NCBI RefSeq assembly: GCF_003672135.1
Contig: NC_039511.1
Coordinates: 16,704,464-16,768,463, forward strand
Direction: 5' to 3'
Length of the DNA stretch: 64,000 nucleotides
DNA from: Ooceraea biroi
Lineage: Eukaryota > Arthropoda > Insecta > Hymenoptera > Formicidae
Every line of letters begins with the position of its first letter. Position 1 is the first letter of the stretch. The notes beneath the pieces are model-generated. The model was not told the DNA's origin. It was given only the letters and a program-made list of their open reading frames with translations, and searched no databases. The position numbers and the translations under genes are program-made. Below are positions 22,170 to 34,945 of the stretch, piece by piece.

Positions 22170-25100
22170 TTAAGTAGTGTGTCTTCTCAATTTAATGGGC
22201 TTGGGTAATTCTCTGGCACTTGCGATTTCATCGGATGGAATTCCGGGCATTTCCAACATCGATGTTAAATTCAAATCTTCTTGCGGATTTGTCCAATGAT
22301 TTATCCTACGAAAAAATCACAGATTTTTAAGATCATGCACGAGTATCAAGCATGCTATTATTATTTATTACCAAAACTGACAGTTGTAACCAGCGCGAAA
22401 GCCTCAAATTGTTGAGAGCATAATATTAGTTTAATTAAGTTATTAATTTAATATTAGTTGAAAAGTTTAGTTTAATTTTTGCCTCAAATTTTACTTTATT
22501 ACATTAAAGAAACAGATTATTCATCAAGTAATCAATCAATTATCATCATCGTCTATGATCATAGATTACTGGTTATTACTTGATTGATGAATAATTTGTT
22601 TCTTTAATGTAATAAAGTAAAATTTGAGGCAAAACTCGAACCCCACCTTTCAACTAATATAAGATGCGCAGTTTCAAAGTGCAATTATTCATGCAAATAA
22701 AATGTAAAAAAGTACCTGTCAGGAATATCAGTTGGTGCAACACTTTCGACATCTACTAAGAAAGCGCGTTGAGAATCATCTACCGTGTCACTTCCGTTAT
22801 TCTCATAATCATTGATAATGACCGTAGATGTCGTTGTCAATTTACTTTCGTCGCTTTTAATTACTTTGGAGTTTGTTACAGGGTCGTCGATAACCGACGT
22901 CTCCATTGCGATCTTTTCAGGTACGTTCACTCCTCGATCTTGAACGAGAGTTTCCTTGGATTCGTCCACCGAATAATAATTATTTTTGGGATTTTGTCTC
23001 AAAACCGGTTCGTCTGGATATCGATGCAGCACGTTCTTCTCGTAATAATATTGTCCCGGTTTTTTCACAACTGGCACGTCGTTCTTTATTTGTTGCTCCA
23101 ATGGTTTTGGAACCTCGCTAGTAACAATGTGCTGAGGTATGTACCCGGAGTGGCCGGGATGATGAACAGTTTCGATTGCTTCGTCGACGATTGTGACGCT
23201 TTGCACTCTTATTGGCTTCTGAGTAAAGCTTTCTTTTTGTCGGTGTATTTGGAAATTTGTCGTCGAAGTTTCCGACCAATGCGACATTGGAGTCGTATGA
23301 TCTTTATCTTGATAAAAGACGGATGATATTTGATCATCTAAAGCTAAAGATGATTTGCTAGGATTTTTATATGAATCATCATGTTTCTTTGGATCTGTAG
23401 GAAGAGGTCTATCGATCGATTCATTTGGGTAAGAAGGCAATTGTGATTGATCATTTTTCTGATAGACTGGGTGATTCGTCAGTTTCTGATAATATGAAGG
23501 AGTATGCGGATTAAAGGGCTCACTTTGAGGAAGTCGAGAACTGCTTTCTTTCGTGTAGAATGAAGCTCTCGTCCAACTATTTTGTGCAGAGGTTGACGTC
23601 TTTTGATAAACTGGAGTAGTGTCCGAATAACGATTATAATTTGCAGGGGATGTATTACTTGAGCCTTTAAGTTCAAAAGTTGTACCTTTTTCATAGGAAG
23701 GAATATTAGTTGTTCCAGAATTTGGAATAGATCCATAAAGCGCACCTTGTATTGGATTCTTGACAGAATTCGGCGAGTTCTTTTTCCAAGATTGAGAATT
23801 ATATTCGTTATTTGGCCTGTTAGTTGAGATTGCTTGATTAATATTATCAGTGCTATAACTTGACAATTTAATGTTCGGTCTTTTTCGATATGCATCAGGA
23901 TCATCCTGATCGTACGGTCTCTCGCTAGGTTTCTTCTGATAATTATTCGAATTCCACTGTTCTTGATATAATGGTTTATTTGGATTAGCGAGATAACTTT
24001 CATTTTGTCTGTCATTAAAATCGTTGATTTGTAAATTTCCGGCACCACCTGGCTTTTGTGTGTCATATGATTGATAATTCGGTCTAAAATCTGGTCGCGA
24101 GTTTGCTGGAGGCACAAGTGCATCATAATTCAACTTTTGATAATATAATTTTTCGTCCGGTCGTGAGTGCAGCGCAGGTTTCGGTATATTATCATTCGGG
24201 TTCTGTTGATGAAGCAGCTCGAAATTGTTCGACGTATGATTTGCTTTCTGGTTCAGTCGCGTGTTTGATGGAAGTTGAGATTCATCGTAATTTGGTCTGT
24301 GCACTAGAGTTTGCTTATCATTTGATTCGTAATAATATCCGGGATTCATCGGTAGGTTGGGTCTCTCGTTGGCGTGCATTGAAAATGAATCGTGATACGA
24401 GGATCCATGATGAATCAGATAACCATCAATCTCACGATCGGGCAATTGGGTTGTAGATGGTTTCTGCTGAACATTCGTGTAATAGGTGTAAAGAGTTGGC
24501 CTGGGACTAGTAGGAGAATAGTTGTCATAGAATACATGATCCTGTGCAGAAATAGGCGATCTGTATCCATAAGCGAGCGGATTCGGATTACTAGGATCGT
24601 TATAAGCATGAGGTCTGTATGGATTACCGGTGTGAAAACTGGTCAAGTGAGGAATCGTCGTGGGTATGGGTCTCTCTTGTGGCCGGTGCACGAGATAATT
24701 ACTTGTAGCCTGATTGAAATGTGCCGGCTGTTTTTTCACAGGCTGTTGCTGTATTCTGATACGCGAACCGTAAATACCGTCGTTGACAAAAACGGGCGCG
24801 TTTACAGCGTTGTTCTGCACTACAATCGTGACGTTATTGTTATCCGGGCGTCCAAGTGGTCTCTTTACTACGATTCGATTACTCTGATTGATGTTAGTCT
24901 TAAAAGGTTTCTCAGGTATGATCTTCGTCTGTTCCTGTTCTGTCTGATCGCTCGAGGAGACTCTCTCTCTCGAATTAGCGTTTTCTCCCTTTCTAGAAAT
25001 GGTGCCACTATTTATGTCGATCGTTGTTCGCTTAGCCTTCTGCAACTCGTCGATGTCGGCATTTCGAAATTCGGCCCAAAATTCGAGGTTTAGATGTCCG

Positions 25101-28100
25101 ATAGCTGCATCGTCGCAAGAGAGACGTTGATTCTTTAGCGTATCTGCCGCGAGAAAGACGAACGGTTGTATGGTTTCGATGCCGTCCATGGTGTGGCACA
25201 ATATTTGCGCCAGAGTAACTTGCCTGATCTGCTGCAGCTGGCCAGTGGTGAAGCTGCTTTCGCTTTCGGGATTCTCGTACCAAAATCGATCGCCGTGTCG
25301 CAAATTGCTAAACTGCTGGCCGATTATGCAAGCAAAAGTCGGGCCGACCAAGCCGCCGATTACTGATTTTTCTGCTAGGCCAGCCGGGAACAGATCGATA
25401 TCGTTCACTGACGAATAGAGCGATCTAAATTTTCTCACAACGTTTGGGGACATCACCTTATTGAGATCTTCGAAAGTCCTTATCGGCGATAAACCGCAGG
25501 GTTCACGCCATCGCACGTAAGGCGGCAGACCGTGATCTCTGCCTCGCTGAATATTGATAGAGGCCAGATCCATGCCAAATGCGAAAGCGGGCGTTTGAAA
25601 GAGGTGATTCGTCATCTCGTCGGTTATGAATTCGTCTCTCCTTTGACACGGTTGATTCACTAGACCTAGCACAAGACGATCAACGGATCCTGCTGTCTCC
25701 AAATTCGCGGGTTTGCTGAACTCTTCGTGGATTGAAACATCTGAAAAATAGTTATATTATTGATTGGATATCTTTTAGCAATTTTTAATTTTTTGAGACT
25801 AAATATATTCAACTATGACTAAATATGCATATCTTTTTTGCGATACTATGTAACGAGCGTATTACGAGGCAGCAAAGTAACGTACTGTACACATTTCGAT
25901 CATCTACACTCATAATTTCACTGAATGCCCCTGAACTGAAAGTTTATATTTAGTTGTGCTACGTATGAATTATTTATTTTGAATTATTTACACCGGCTGA
26001 TCATAATCTATTATCTCTAGGACGTAAAATGTCTGCTAAAGACCCTTAATTTTACTTACTATTAAATATAGGCCTATGATTGCTATCGAATCTGACGAAA
26101 CTTCGTTGGACCAACGAATGTCCAAATCGATAAGCCGCTGTTGCAAATGAATTTGCTACTGTGGGATTTACGGTCGGATCGTATCCTTTATAGTAACCTT
26201 TTTTAAGAATTTCCAAATCAAAAATTTTCATCACTTCAGGGCCTGAAACATTAGAATCCTTTAATTTAGAGCACTTTATTTCGTTATTGCTTTAATTAAA
26301 ATATTTACATCATTATCGATTATCTCATCACGTCGAGTAAATATAGTAACACTGAACTGTAAGTTATTCCTACCGAGAATGATCGGCAAGAACTCTCGAT
26401 AAGTTATATGCTGAACTATGGCGCCGACAATTCTTCGGGTTTCTTGAAAAAGTTTTTCATCACTCCAGTGGGAATTTAGATCGGACAGTTCTGTAGCTAT
26501 CCTATTGTGCAATCTTAGAAAGACAACGTGCAGAGACGTGAGGGCAGGTTGCTCGCTGAGACGGCCATCCCCGGCACGAAAGCAAGTCGTTGATAGGGAG
26601 CCACGTTTGCATAGATCGGATTCGCGTTTCGGAAGCAAGAGTCTTCGCGATTGTAGCCTTCCGTACTGTAGTAAACCTAGAATTATTTTAACACTCGCGA
26701 TCGAAAAACAGGCAGTTTTGCATACATACATATGACATATTATCATTTTTTGTCTCCTTTTTCTTTCGAGAATTTAGTGGAACTGTTGAGAACATTTACC
26801 TTTTCGGAATAGTCTCAAGCTGTCGCTATGCATGGCGTTACTGCTGTAAATCATGGAGGCATCCAAATAACTAGTCACTTGAGACAATTGCTCTCTCGGA
26901 CCGAATTCGCAGTTCTCCTTAGGAGCCGGTCCACTCCTGAGAAATTCCAAACACCTCACCCCCAGAAGACCATAAAAGCTATCATGTGGGTTTACTGCTA
27001 TCGGTAAACAGTCCGGATGCTATCGATGTACATTAGAAATATATTAGAAATATATCTTTCAACGTGCTCTTCTGCAGAAAATATCAAAGTACAAACTTTT
27101 TGATAGTAAAATGGAACAAAAGCCACGATTTATGAATATAAATGATTTTTATAGAATTTTTATTAAATATACATTCACAATAGATGCTATATATAATTAA
27201 TTTATTTCTTTTACCATAAACTCTGGTGGTTGAAAACCAATGCCTCTCTGTAAGCAGCATCGTGGTACCGTACCATTGAATCCTCTGCTTTGTCCGGTTG
27301 CTGTTAACAGAATAAATATGATTACGCGAAATCTGAAACAAATTTAAATAAAAGAAAAGAAATTCTTCTTTTTCTTCTCTTACATACCTGTCAAATCGTG
27401 ATCTACGAATTGTCCCCACTGCATCAACATGTGAGTAACGGAAGCTAGAGGTACGTCTTTGTCTTCATGGATTAAATTCGTAATATCGCGTGCACTTGGG
27501 AGTGCTCTTCCATCTTTCGATCTTCTGATGCTCTGAACGCCATCATGATACTCCGGCGGTAGAAATCTGAGTATAATGATCGATATCTTTAATACAATTT
27601 AACAAGGAAATATTCTGCTATTAGATATTTGAGAATTGTCGATGTCATATTTACCTCTGCATTGTGGACATCGCGGAACCCCACCAGAGATTCTGTAGAT
27701 TATTACAACTACCATCAGACGTTCTGTATCTTAAGCTAGCCGGTGGACATTGAGGCGGATTTCTTTGTGGACACTGTTGTCTTAGAGAGGTTCTTTCAAT
27801 ATTTCGGGACAAAGGCAACTCCAGCGGTGTGTTGGGAAACCTGAGAAGATAATCAAAGTACGAATAAAATGTCAAGTCCCACATGTACGCCACGTACGCG
27901 ACATTGAAATTTTGCTGTGAACTTGCTAACAACTTACTTTTTTAAGAACATAGCGGTGCCTTGAAGGGCTGCGTATCCGAATCTCGCGAGATATCTCGCC
28001 TCTTCCGATTGATCGTTGAATGCTGCTACGTATCTCGCTGGATTGTCGCTCTCAAGATAAAGACCTATATTTTTGTTTTGTATATCATGTATAAAGTTCT

Positions 28101-29303
28101 TTGCGAACTTTACCGATTTAATGATTATATGAATTTAATAATAATGGTAAATATATTATTAGATGTATGCAAAAGTTTTAGTCATCTTTTGTACATTTTT
28201 CGCTTTAGGTGTATAATATATGTAATACAATTCGGTCATCAAAATACTTGCCATTGCTTTTTACCAAGTTTAAGTCACAATACCAGAACGTTAAGAAAAA
28301 GACTAAAAGTTTTGCATACACCTGATAATAAGGAAGTAATAAGGTGTTCTATAATGGTTTAATTTATATTATTTCAATTTATATATATATGCTTCTTACC
28401 CATTGAATATAATTTAGGTTCCTGAATGTAATAAAGATCGTGCATAGCTTGCAATCCGAAATTCGCAGCTTTCATGAAATCGTCTTCCTGCAATTCCCAG
28501 TTTTGGTGATCAGTGCGATTTTGCAAAATTTGGTTTTTAGCTTCCGTATCGATGGCACGCGTTTCCGCGATCACGTTACTCATTCGGCTGGAAATCACGT
28601 CATCACTTTTGACAAAGCGTTCTTCTGACGCCGAAGAATTACCGATGGTATCATTGTCTTGTTCTTGAAAAAATCCTATTTTTTGCAGTGTGTTATTTCT
28701 TACGCTGTTTAACGATTTTGAAATGTTTCTTTCGACGCCTGAATCATTTAGGGGTTTAGCCAAAGATTCCTCTTCTCGATTAGGTTTATCTTCCTTTTCT
28801 TTATTTTCCTCGTTTTCTTTTATTTGATCCGTTAGTTTTGCTGCTGCAAAGTTTCTAGAAATACGCGAAGCGTTCCAAAATTCACGTCGGATTCCATTTC
28901 CTGACTCTTTTACAAAAATGTACGTATTTCGGTCGGAATTTCTTGGCTGTAACATATTCGTCGCTACCTCTCCTATCTCATTCTTTAGTAACTTTTGCGT
29001 GTCGATAGGATACGTGTATGTAATATTTGTATTACTTCCTTCAATAGCTGTGTTTAAAGAATTATAGTCCGATGAAATATTTGTCCTTGTGCCCAGAGTG
29101 CCCGTTGATGCGAAAAGCGATTGTTCGTTTTCGTTGGTTTTAACATTAGGATTTAACGTTTGGCTTTTAGCGTAGAATTCCCTTGCATTCTTTTCCGTCG
29201 ATTTTAATGGCAATGTGCAGGATAGGGAAGAGAGAATGATGCTAATAAAGAAAAAGAGAGATTGTTTATTATAACATGATATGACAGAAAAACCATTAAA
29301 CAT
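22170..29303 (-). CDS. large secreted animal haem peroxidase with disordered Tyr/Asn/Pro-rich tail
   Basis: Ten exons (minus): 29303-28400, 28064-27938, 27840-27655, 27566-27388, 27300-27215, 27019-26800, 26676-26374, 26242-26060, 25740-22716, 22305-22170. All have GT/AG ends, phases agree, and the model totals 5349 nt (1782 aa). Residues ~13-30 form a signal peptide (LFFFISIILSSLSC). Residues 31-~300 are low-complexity and polar. The peroxidase domain spans ~300-965 by motif. It has Q458 and the DHD motif D461-H462-D463 (haem-linked Asp, distal His, calcium ligand). The calcium loop is T543-S-Y-L-D547-A-S549. R606 and E609 sit in GDGRLSEQ (catalytic Arg, haem-linking Glu). H710 in RFGH is the proximal haem ligand, and QRGRDHGLP follows. 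The set is complete, so activity (H2O2-dependent oxidation of phenols or halides outside the cell) is expected. Residues ~967-1782 are Tyr-, Asn-, Pro- and Gln-rich, lack cysteine and repeat YQK and RP motifs. Which of the insect peroxidase groups it belongs to is not settled. Confidence 0.9.
22451..22660. mobile_element. palindromic MITE with mariner-type ends, in last peroxidase intron
   Basis: A near-perfect inverted repeat: ATATTAGTTGAAA at the left and TTTCAACTAATAT at the right, with inner arms GCCTCAAATTTTACTTTATT... / ...AATAAAGTAAAATTTGAGGC. The tip is a short loop near TCTATGATCATAGA. It lies in the intron between 22716 and 22305 and belongs to the same family as 38320-38523. No coding capacity. 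Confidence 0.8.
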
Positions 29304-31475
29304 AAAACTTGAGTTTTCATTAATGTCTAATTTAATAATCCAGAAAATCTTGATTGCGAATAATGAACAAGATTGAGAAATCTTGCATAATGATAATCTG
29401 GTGAATATTTAATAAGAAAAAATATAAAACTTCAATGTTCAAGAGATCTGACATATTTCAATATTAATTTGATTCGTGACACCTCTTTTTGACACGTTCG
29501 CCAACTTCGATACTGTACGTACGAAAAATAACATCACATACCTAATATTTATTGCACGGTTTGCTACTTGTGACACTTTTATTTATCGCAAGCTAGTTGC
29601 ATGATTAACAAATATTATAAAACACGGGTATTTCGTTCTCTTGCGCTCGCGATACAATACACGCAGTTTCAGTTCATCGCAATATGTGCTCCCTCTTTCT
29701 CCTGTTTCTTCATATCGGGATTCCATTTACAATTTTACTTGAAATCTTGTCAACACATTATAATATTGTTCGTTGCGATAATGCAGCTTCGTGGCATTGA
29801 TACATCACGATGCAGCATTTGCATTATTGTCATCATGTAATTTGAATGTCATGGTATCGTGAAGAATTGAAGAACCAATTACACTGTTGCTATGAGTATG
29901 AAAGATACCTATTATTATTATTAGTAGCGTGTAACAATGGATTTATGTCGATTCTTAATCGATGCATAATAGTGAAACGATCGAGCGAAGTAAATCAAGA
30001 ATAACGGTCGTTAGCTTCTAACGACAAACGCCAAATGTTAAGAAAAAGGAAGAAAAGAAAAAAACCGGATGAAACGAAACGTTCACTAAATGAAGCTGTC
30101 GATTGCGAGGCGTTAAGATCGAGAGGTGTAACGGTACCACGCATTGTAGAACGGCAAAGGCACGATGGAATAAAGAAATTATATTGACCTTATTGAGTCG
30201 CTAGCAACCTTCCTGAATTTTAAGGTTGACATATATAAGTACTTTCGAAAAATAGAAATATTTTAAATTTATACTTGATTTATATCTACTATTCCAACGA
30301 TTGAAAATTTGATGCATTTTAATTAGATTTGCATTGAACATTAGACAGACAGTTATAATATATGCACGTTAAAATATCAGTTTACTTTAAAGTCTAGTAC
30401 AAATTTACAAATACGTCGACATAGCAAACATTGCTGAAAAATAATTTGCAAATTAGGATCATAAACGATTCGGACGCATTCCAGATTTCAATTCGTCAAT
30501 AAATGTTTGCTCATAATACTTGTAACTTTGTACCAGAATGGAGAAACGGATATCGATATCGACTCACAAGCTTGGAAGATGCATTTTGCGCGGCGACACG
30601 TCCCTGGCCCACTCACAGTGGTTGTATTCACAGCATCTGGCGGTGCATACTCGTCAGCATGAAATCCACGTGAGGATGAAGCGCAAAGCGCCGAACGAAG
30701 ACGCGGAAACGAAAGAGAGCAAGATTGAGAGAAACGGGAAAAAGATGAAGAAAAAGAGAGAAGGGAGAGAGAAAGAAACAAAAGCACGGAGACGAGCGTA
30801 GATCGTTGGTTGAATCAAGGTAGCGGCCTTCTTGAGGACGGTTAACCAGGTACTAACCGGCGAACAGATCGGTCGACTGGTCTTATCCGCGAGAAAGGAT
30901 GGTTCGCCTCCGGGCTTTTTGCTTTTTGTTCGTTGGTATTTTTTCTCTTTTTTTTTGCGTGTTTGTACTGTTATCCGCGGCCGCGGCGCCTCGTCAGGTC
31001 GTTTCGTTATTTCGACTGTCCATCCGCGTTGATCATCCGGTAGCGTTACGAGGAGGTCGGCCGCCTCCGTTCTGTGCTCGAATCCATACGTTTCGACGTC
31101 GCGTCGTACGCGATAGGAAGTCCGAGCTCCGTATAATTCTACGGCAGGTTTTTACGGTTTCTCGGAGAGAACGAGTCGAAGGTAATCGGATCGGTTAATC
31201 AGCGCATCATTCGATCGATGTTTGTCAAATTATTAGTTGATCGTCTTTAAGCGTTAACGATTTGATAAGCTTGTATCAATAATTGTTTTCATCGAAATTA
31301 TTCTATATCCGTCGATTGATAAGAAATGTTATAAATTGATAGCTATTAATATAAGTAATTTGTAATGATATAAATGATCTTATTTAATATATGTTATTCT
31401 ATTTGCGGGTGGTATCGTCTATTATTATTACGCCATTCGTTTTGCGTGTCTTAATTACGGTTGTCAATTACCTCG
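29304..31475. other. spacer upstream of the peroxidase
   Basis: Left part should hold the peroxidase promoter and 5' UTR. The segment 30540-31200 is GC/CpG-rich and purine-biased, with ORFs 30538-30801 and 30899-31198 plus that encode Lys/Arg- or Arg-rich peptides without recognisable domains. It may be an untranslated exon or promoter; nothing else is supported. Confidence 0.45.
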
Positions 31476-31739
31476 TCAACAATGTTTGGCCGCTTTCTCC
31501 TGTGCTTGCAAATTTGCTATCGCTTTGCCCGTGCCGTACAACACCTTCGCGCGAACCTGGACTCGTCTCGTGGTTGTACAGGTTGTTCCAGGAGTAGACG
31601 ACGTGTTTCCGGTATTGCTGCCGGCAGCCGTGCCCAACTGCAAAGTGCCCCCTGTATAATTCGCGCCTCTGCAACTTGTGCAACCCTCCGACATTGTGTC
31701 GCTGTTGATGACGCTTTGTGATATCGGCGAAAACCTTTC
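31476..31739 (-). CDS. orphan exon with a 72-codon ORF, unidentified small protein
   Basis: On the minus strand a TTTGTTTGTTTAG acceptor (AG at 31741-31740) opens an exon whose frame is open from 31739 to the TGA at 31478-31476. An ATG at 31694-31692 has a favourable context (ACAATGTCG). From it the product is 72 aa: MSEGCTSCRGANYTGG, a Gly/Thr/Ser-rich middle, then RRVQVRAKVLYGTG and a helical end LQAQEKAAKHC. Codon use is balanced and unlike the AT-rich flanks. If translation enters from an upstream exon, 15 further codons precede the Met. No family recognised. It could be a small gene, a terminal exon of a longer one, or an alternative 3' exon of the wide awake homologue 8 kb upstream. A donor-like GAG/GTAATT just after the stop is an alternative in another frame. 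Confidence 0.4.
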   Translation of the reverse strand, partial: ERFSPISQSVINSDTMSEGCTSCRGANYTGGTLQLGTAAGSNTGNTSSTPGTTCTTTRRVQVRAKVLYGTGKAIANLQAQEKAAKHC

Positions 31740-34700
31740 CTAAACAAACAAACAATAGTCTCGCGATAATTGCAAACTTAACTTAACAAAAGACAATATG
31801 CCTGTAGGAATTAATAAGTCAAAGTCAAGTTTTCTAGAGATAGACTTTCGGATCACGTAACGTCTATAGTATTCATATTTTTCTTATTATAGTTGTCGAT
31901 ATTTTTATCCCTTAATGTTTCTCCGATATTTTATCAAGAATTTTCATAAAATCCCAAAATATAATATAGTCGATAAAATATACACGTTATATTAATATGT
32001 ATCAACAATTATATATGGATACGTTAATACCTATTCCTAAAATTTATTGATTCAAAGTTATACAGGCTAACTTTACATTGAGCAAAGGAGTTGTATATAT
32101 CGCGTGCTGACAAAAATTGAGGTCAGGACGGGACAGGACTTGAATGGCAGCATCGAAGAAAAGCGAACAAAATGCTTTTGACGGCTATAAGCGTCGGTAT
32201 CGTGTCGCAACATTGCTCGATGCCGGATATAACCGTCAGTGTCGGTTAATATATTAAACGCTGCGTCATATGTGTATGCATCCGCGATCATCCTTTCCCG
32301 GATGAAGATTATGATGTATCAATTATACCGATGCATCAATTGTCACTGCCTCGATTTATGCAATTCTCTAATTACATTTAACAAACAATTTTCTTAACAA
32401 TTTATACTTAAAATCTTTGTTATACTTCATCAAAAGTATCGATATCGATATTCTTCTTCTTTTTTTAGTCGTTAGTTCCAGTCAATGCCACTGTGTTTTG
32501 TTGTAAAGGCTGTCTGTTCGATTACCTACATGATTTCCCTATAAATTAATTTTTTGCTAATTTAATATAATTATTCTAATTAACAGACGTTAATTGCAGT
32601 CGTGTAATATTCTCGTGTAATGATACGCAATTTTGAGTGAGCAATTTTTTGCTATTCCTGTGCAGAGTTGGAGGCATGTCGGCAGTCTGTTATAATGTGT
32701 AGTGTGCAGCACTGTGACCCGCGTGCCGTTCACCATAAATCCGGGAAAATCTGGGTTAATTATACTAATGGCAATATATGGTGAGCTTTCCTACCGGTGA
32801 CCTCACCGGAAAAAGACGAAACTTTGTAACTTCTTTACCCGGTTTTGTTTAAGTAAATTTAATGAAAAAATAGAATCAAGTACAAATAAAATAAAATAAA
32901 TAATGTTAATATATGTATGTATTTGGGACACGATAAAATATATGATATGTTTAGAGAAATGTTTAAAAAAGTTTAATAAACATTTAAACGTGCGTAGAAA
33001 AATTGTTTAACTGTCCATCTATATTAATAATTCTATATTAATAAAGCTTTTTGAAAATTGAAATAATTTAACAAAGAATTATTCTCACAGCAATAAAATT
33101 GTTACAGTTCTCGAGTTCAACACTACTTTATAACGAGATACATAATTTTACCTACATTGAAATAATGGAATATTTGATAATCGGCGTACGAATCATTCTT
33201 GCGACTTCCTCTTTCAGTATTATCAGTCATCGAAAACTTACTAGTGTCAGCGAATTCTTTCAATACGATAAATCGTTTGACTCCAAGCTTTGTCATCAAC
33301 TATTCCGAACTATCTCTTGAGAAGCATCCCCTGAAGTCGAGGATTCCACTTCTTCGCAGGAGGTTCACGAAGCGAGCACGTTGGTTCTTTCGACTGCGTG
33401 CAATTTGACAATAACGCGTCATGCGATCGTTCGCGAGTTTGTTCGTCGCTTTTTTCTATCCATAAGGACGGAAACACGAACTTAAGATCGGTGACAAAGG
33501 ACGTTCGTCGCGTGTATCCACGTCCACGGTGCGAAGGCGCTGAAGGAACTGATCGGTCGTGTTCCAAATAGCCGGTCGGTAGGCTTCACCGAACACTCGT
33601 CTCTCTTTTCTTCTTCTTCCTCCGCATCGTGTCGGTCGTTTGTCGTCAGAGTCCTCGCCGTCGTTGTTGAACCGTCGTCCTCATCGCCGTCGCCATCGTC
33701 TACCTCCTTATTCGCAGGAGGGGCTGAAGACGATCGTGAGATCGAGACAATACCAAATGGAATCCGATAATTCGTGGAACTCGCGCGCTTGTCATTAAAG
33801 CCGAAAGAAAAAAAATGAAATTATTCAATAATACTGAATATACGTTCAATAAAATATGCAATGCATTAAACTTGTTGTAGAAACCATAAAAGAAATGATA
33901 ATTTCATTCAATTTAATTTCACTTAAGTTAATTTGATTTAAATTAATCGCGAAAACATCGCATATTTTATTTTGGAAAATATTAATATCAATATAAATCC
34001 GCACGTTTATGTACATTTACGAATGGACTTTGACAGAAAATTTGTACGCTAAAATCTCATCCCCAGATCGTGAACTCTGCGTCATAGAACGAAAAGATAG
34101 GGCAAAAATTCGTGGAGCGGAGGAGAGTACATACTCTCTGTACTGTGTGCGTACTACAGACACCTAACTGCGAAACGTAACCTTCGATCGGTAAAAATCG
34201 GACCGGCGAGCGGCCGGCCGGACCTTGTGCCCCGCATAATTCTTTCGTAACACGGCCGCACGTGCGCGCCCGCGAGATCCGTGCAAACTCGAGCGGACCA
34301 GCCAGCCAGCGCACAGTGGAATAAAATAGAGCGACGGTTCTGCAAGCTCGGTCGTCGGATGCGTTTCTGGGCATTTTCGGGTCTTGTGGGCGCCGAGGGG
34401 CGTGCCCGATACGCCATAGCGTAGAAAAGTGGGGTACTATCGGATCCTATTGGTTGCAGGAGAACGCACATTGATAACATTTTTTTATTTTTTCACTCTT
34501 TGAAAATCTCATGTAGCCTATCGACGTAAATCACCACGGTAAAAGAACCACGTGTAACTGGATATGGTATTCTGCTATTTCGCAGCAAGAAACGCATAGT
34601 ACAGTCTCTTGCGCCGGCAAACGGTTTCTGCGACCGTCGCGTCGCGTGAAATTGGCACAATAATTTGGTAGATACTTTTGCGTTGCACTTTTTTGCGTGC

Positions 34701-34887
34701 CTGCCACCAGTTGCGTCAAAATCCTCATCGATGTAATCAGTTTTGCTTTGCAGATTGGCGTATATGCTCTCGCAAGAGTGAAACGTTGATCGGCCTTCGA
34801 GAAACATTGCTTCCAGAGGTCCGAAAGAAATGATCCGTGAAAAGATGGTTTACCAAAATACCGTTATCATCCGCATATAGTGAAGCA

Positions 34888-34945
34888 CCTTTCTTTAGTT
34901 CTTTCTTTAGTTCTTTCTTTAGTTCTTTCTTTAGTTCTTTCTTTT
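34888..34945 (+). repeat. 12-bp minisatellite
   Basis: Almost five tandem copies of TTCTTTCTTTAG, homogeneous in sequence, so recently expanded. In one plus-strand frame they read as repeated FFSS, but there is no gene context. Confidence 0.85.

Noticed and set aside
22685..22715. Peroxidase ending at the stop at 22685
   Set aside because: A CAG/GTAC donor at 22716 joins in phase to 22305, giving a plausible 44-residue end; the readthrough segment is AT-rich intron.
23479..24126. Minus-strand 215-codon ORF overlapping the peroxidase tail
   Set aside because: Same DNA as the tail in another frame, with skewed Ile/Arg-rich composition; a shadow frame.
22769..25418. Plus-strand ORFs up to 233 codons across the peroxidase
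   Set aside because: They lie opposite the long peroxidase exon and have no domain; antisense shadows.
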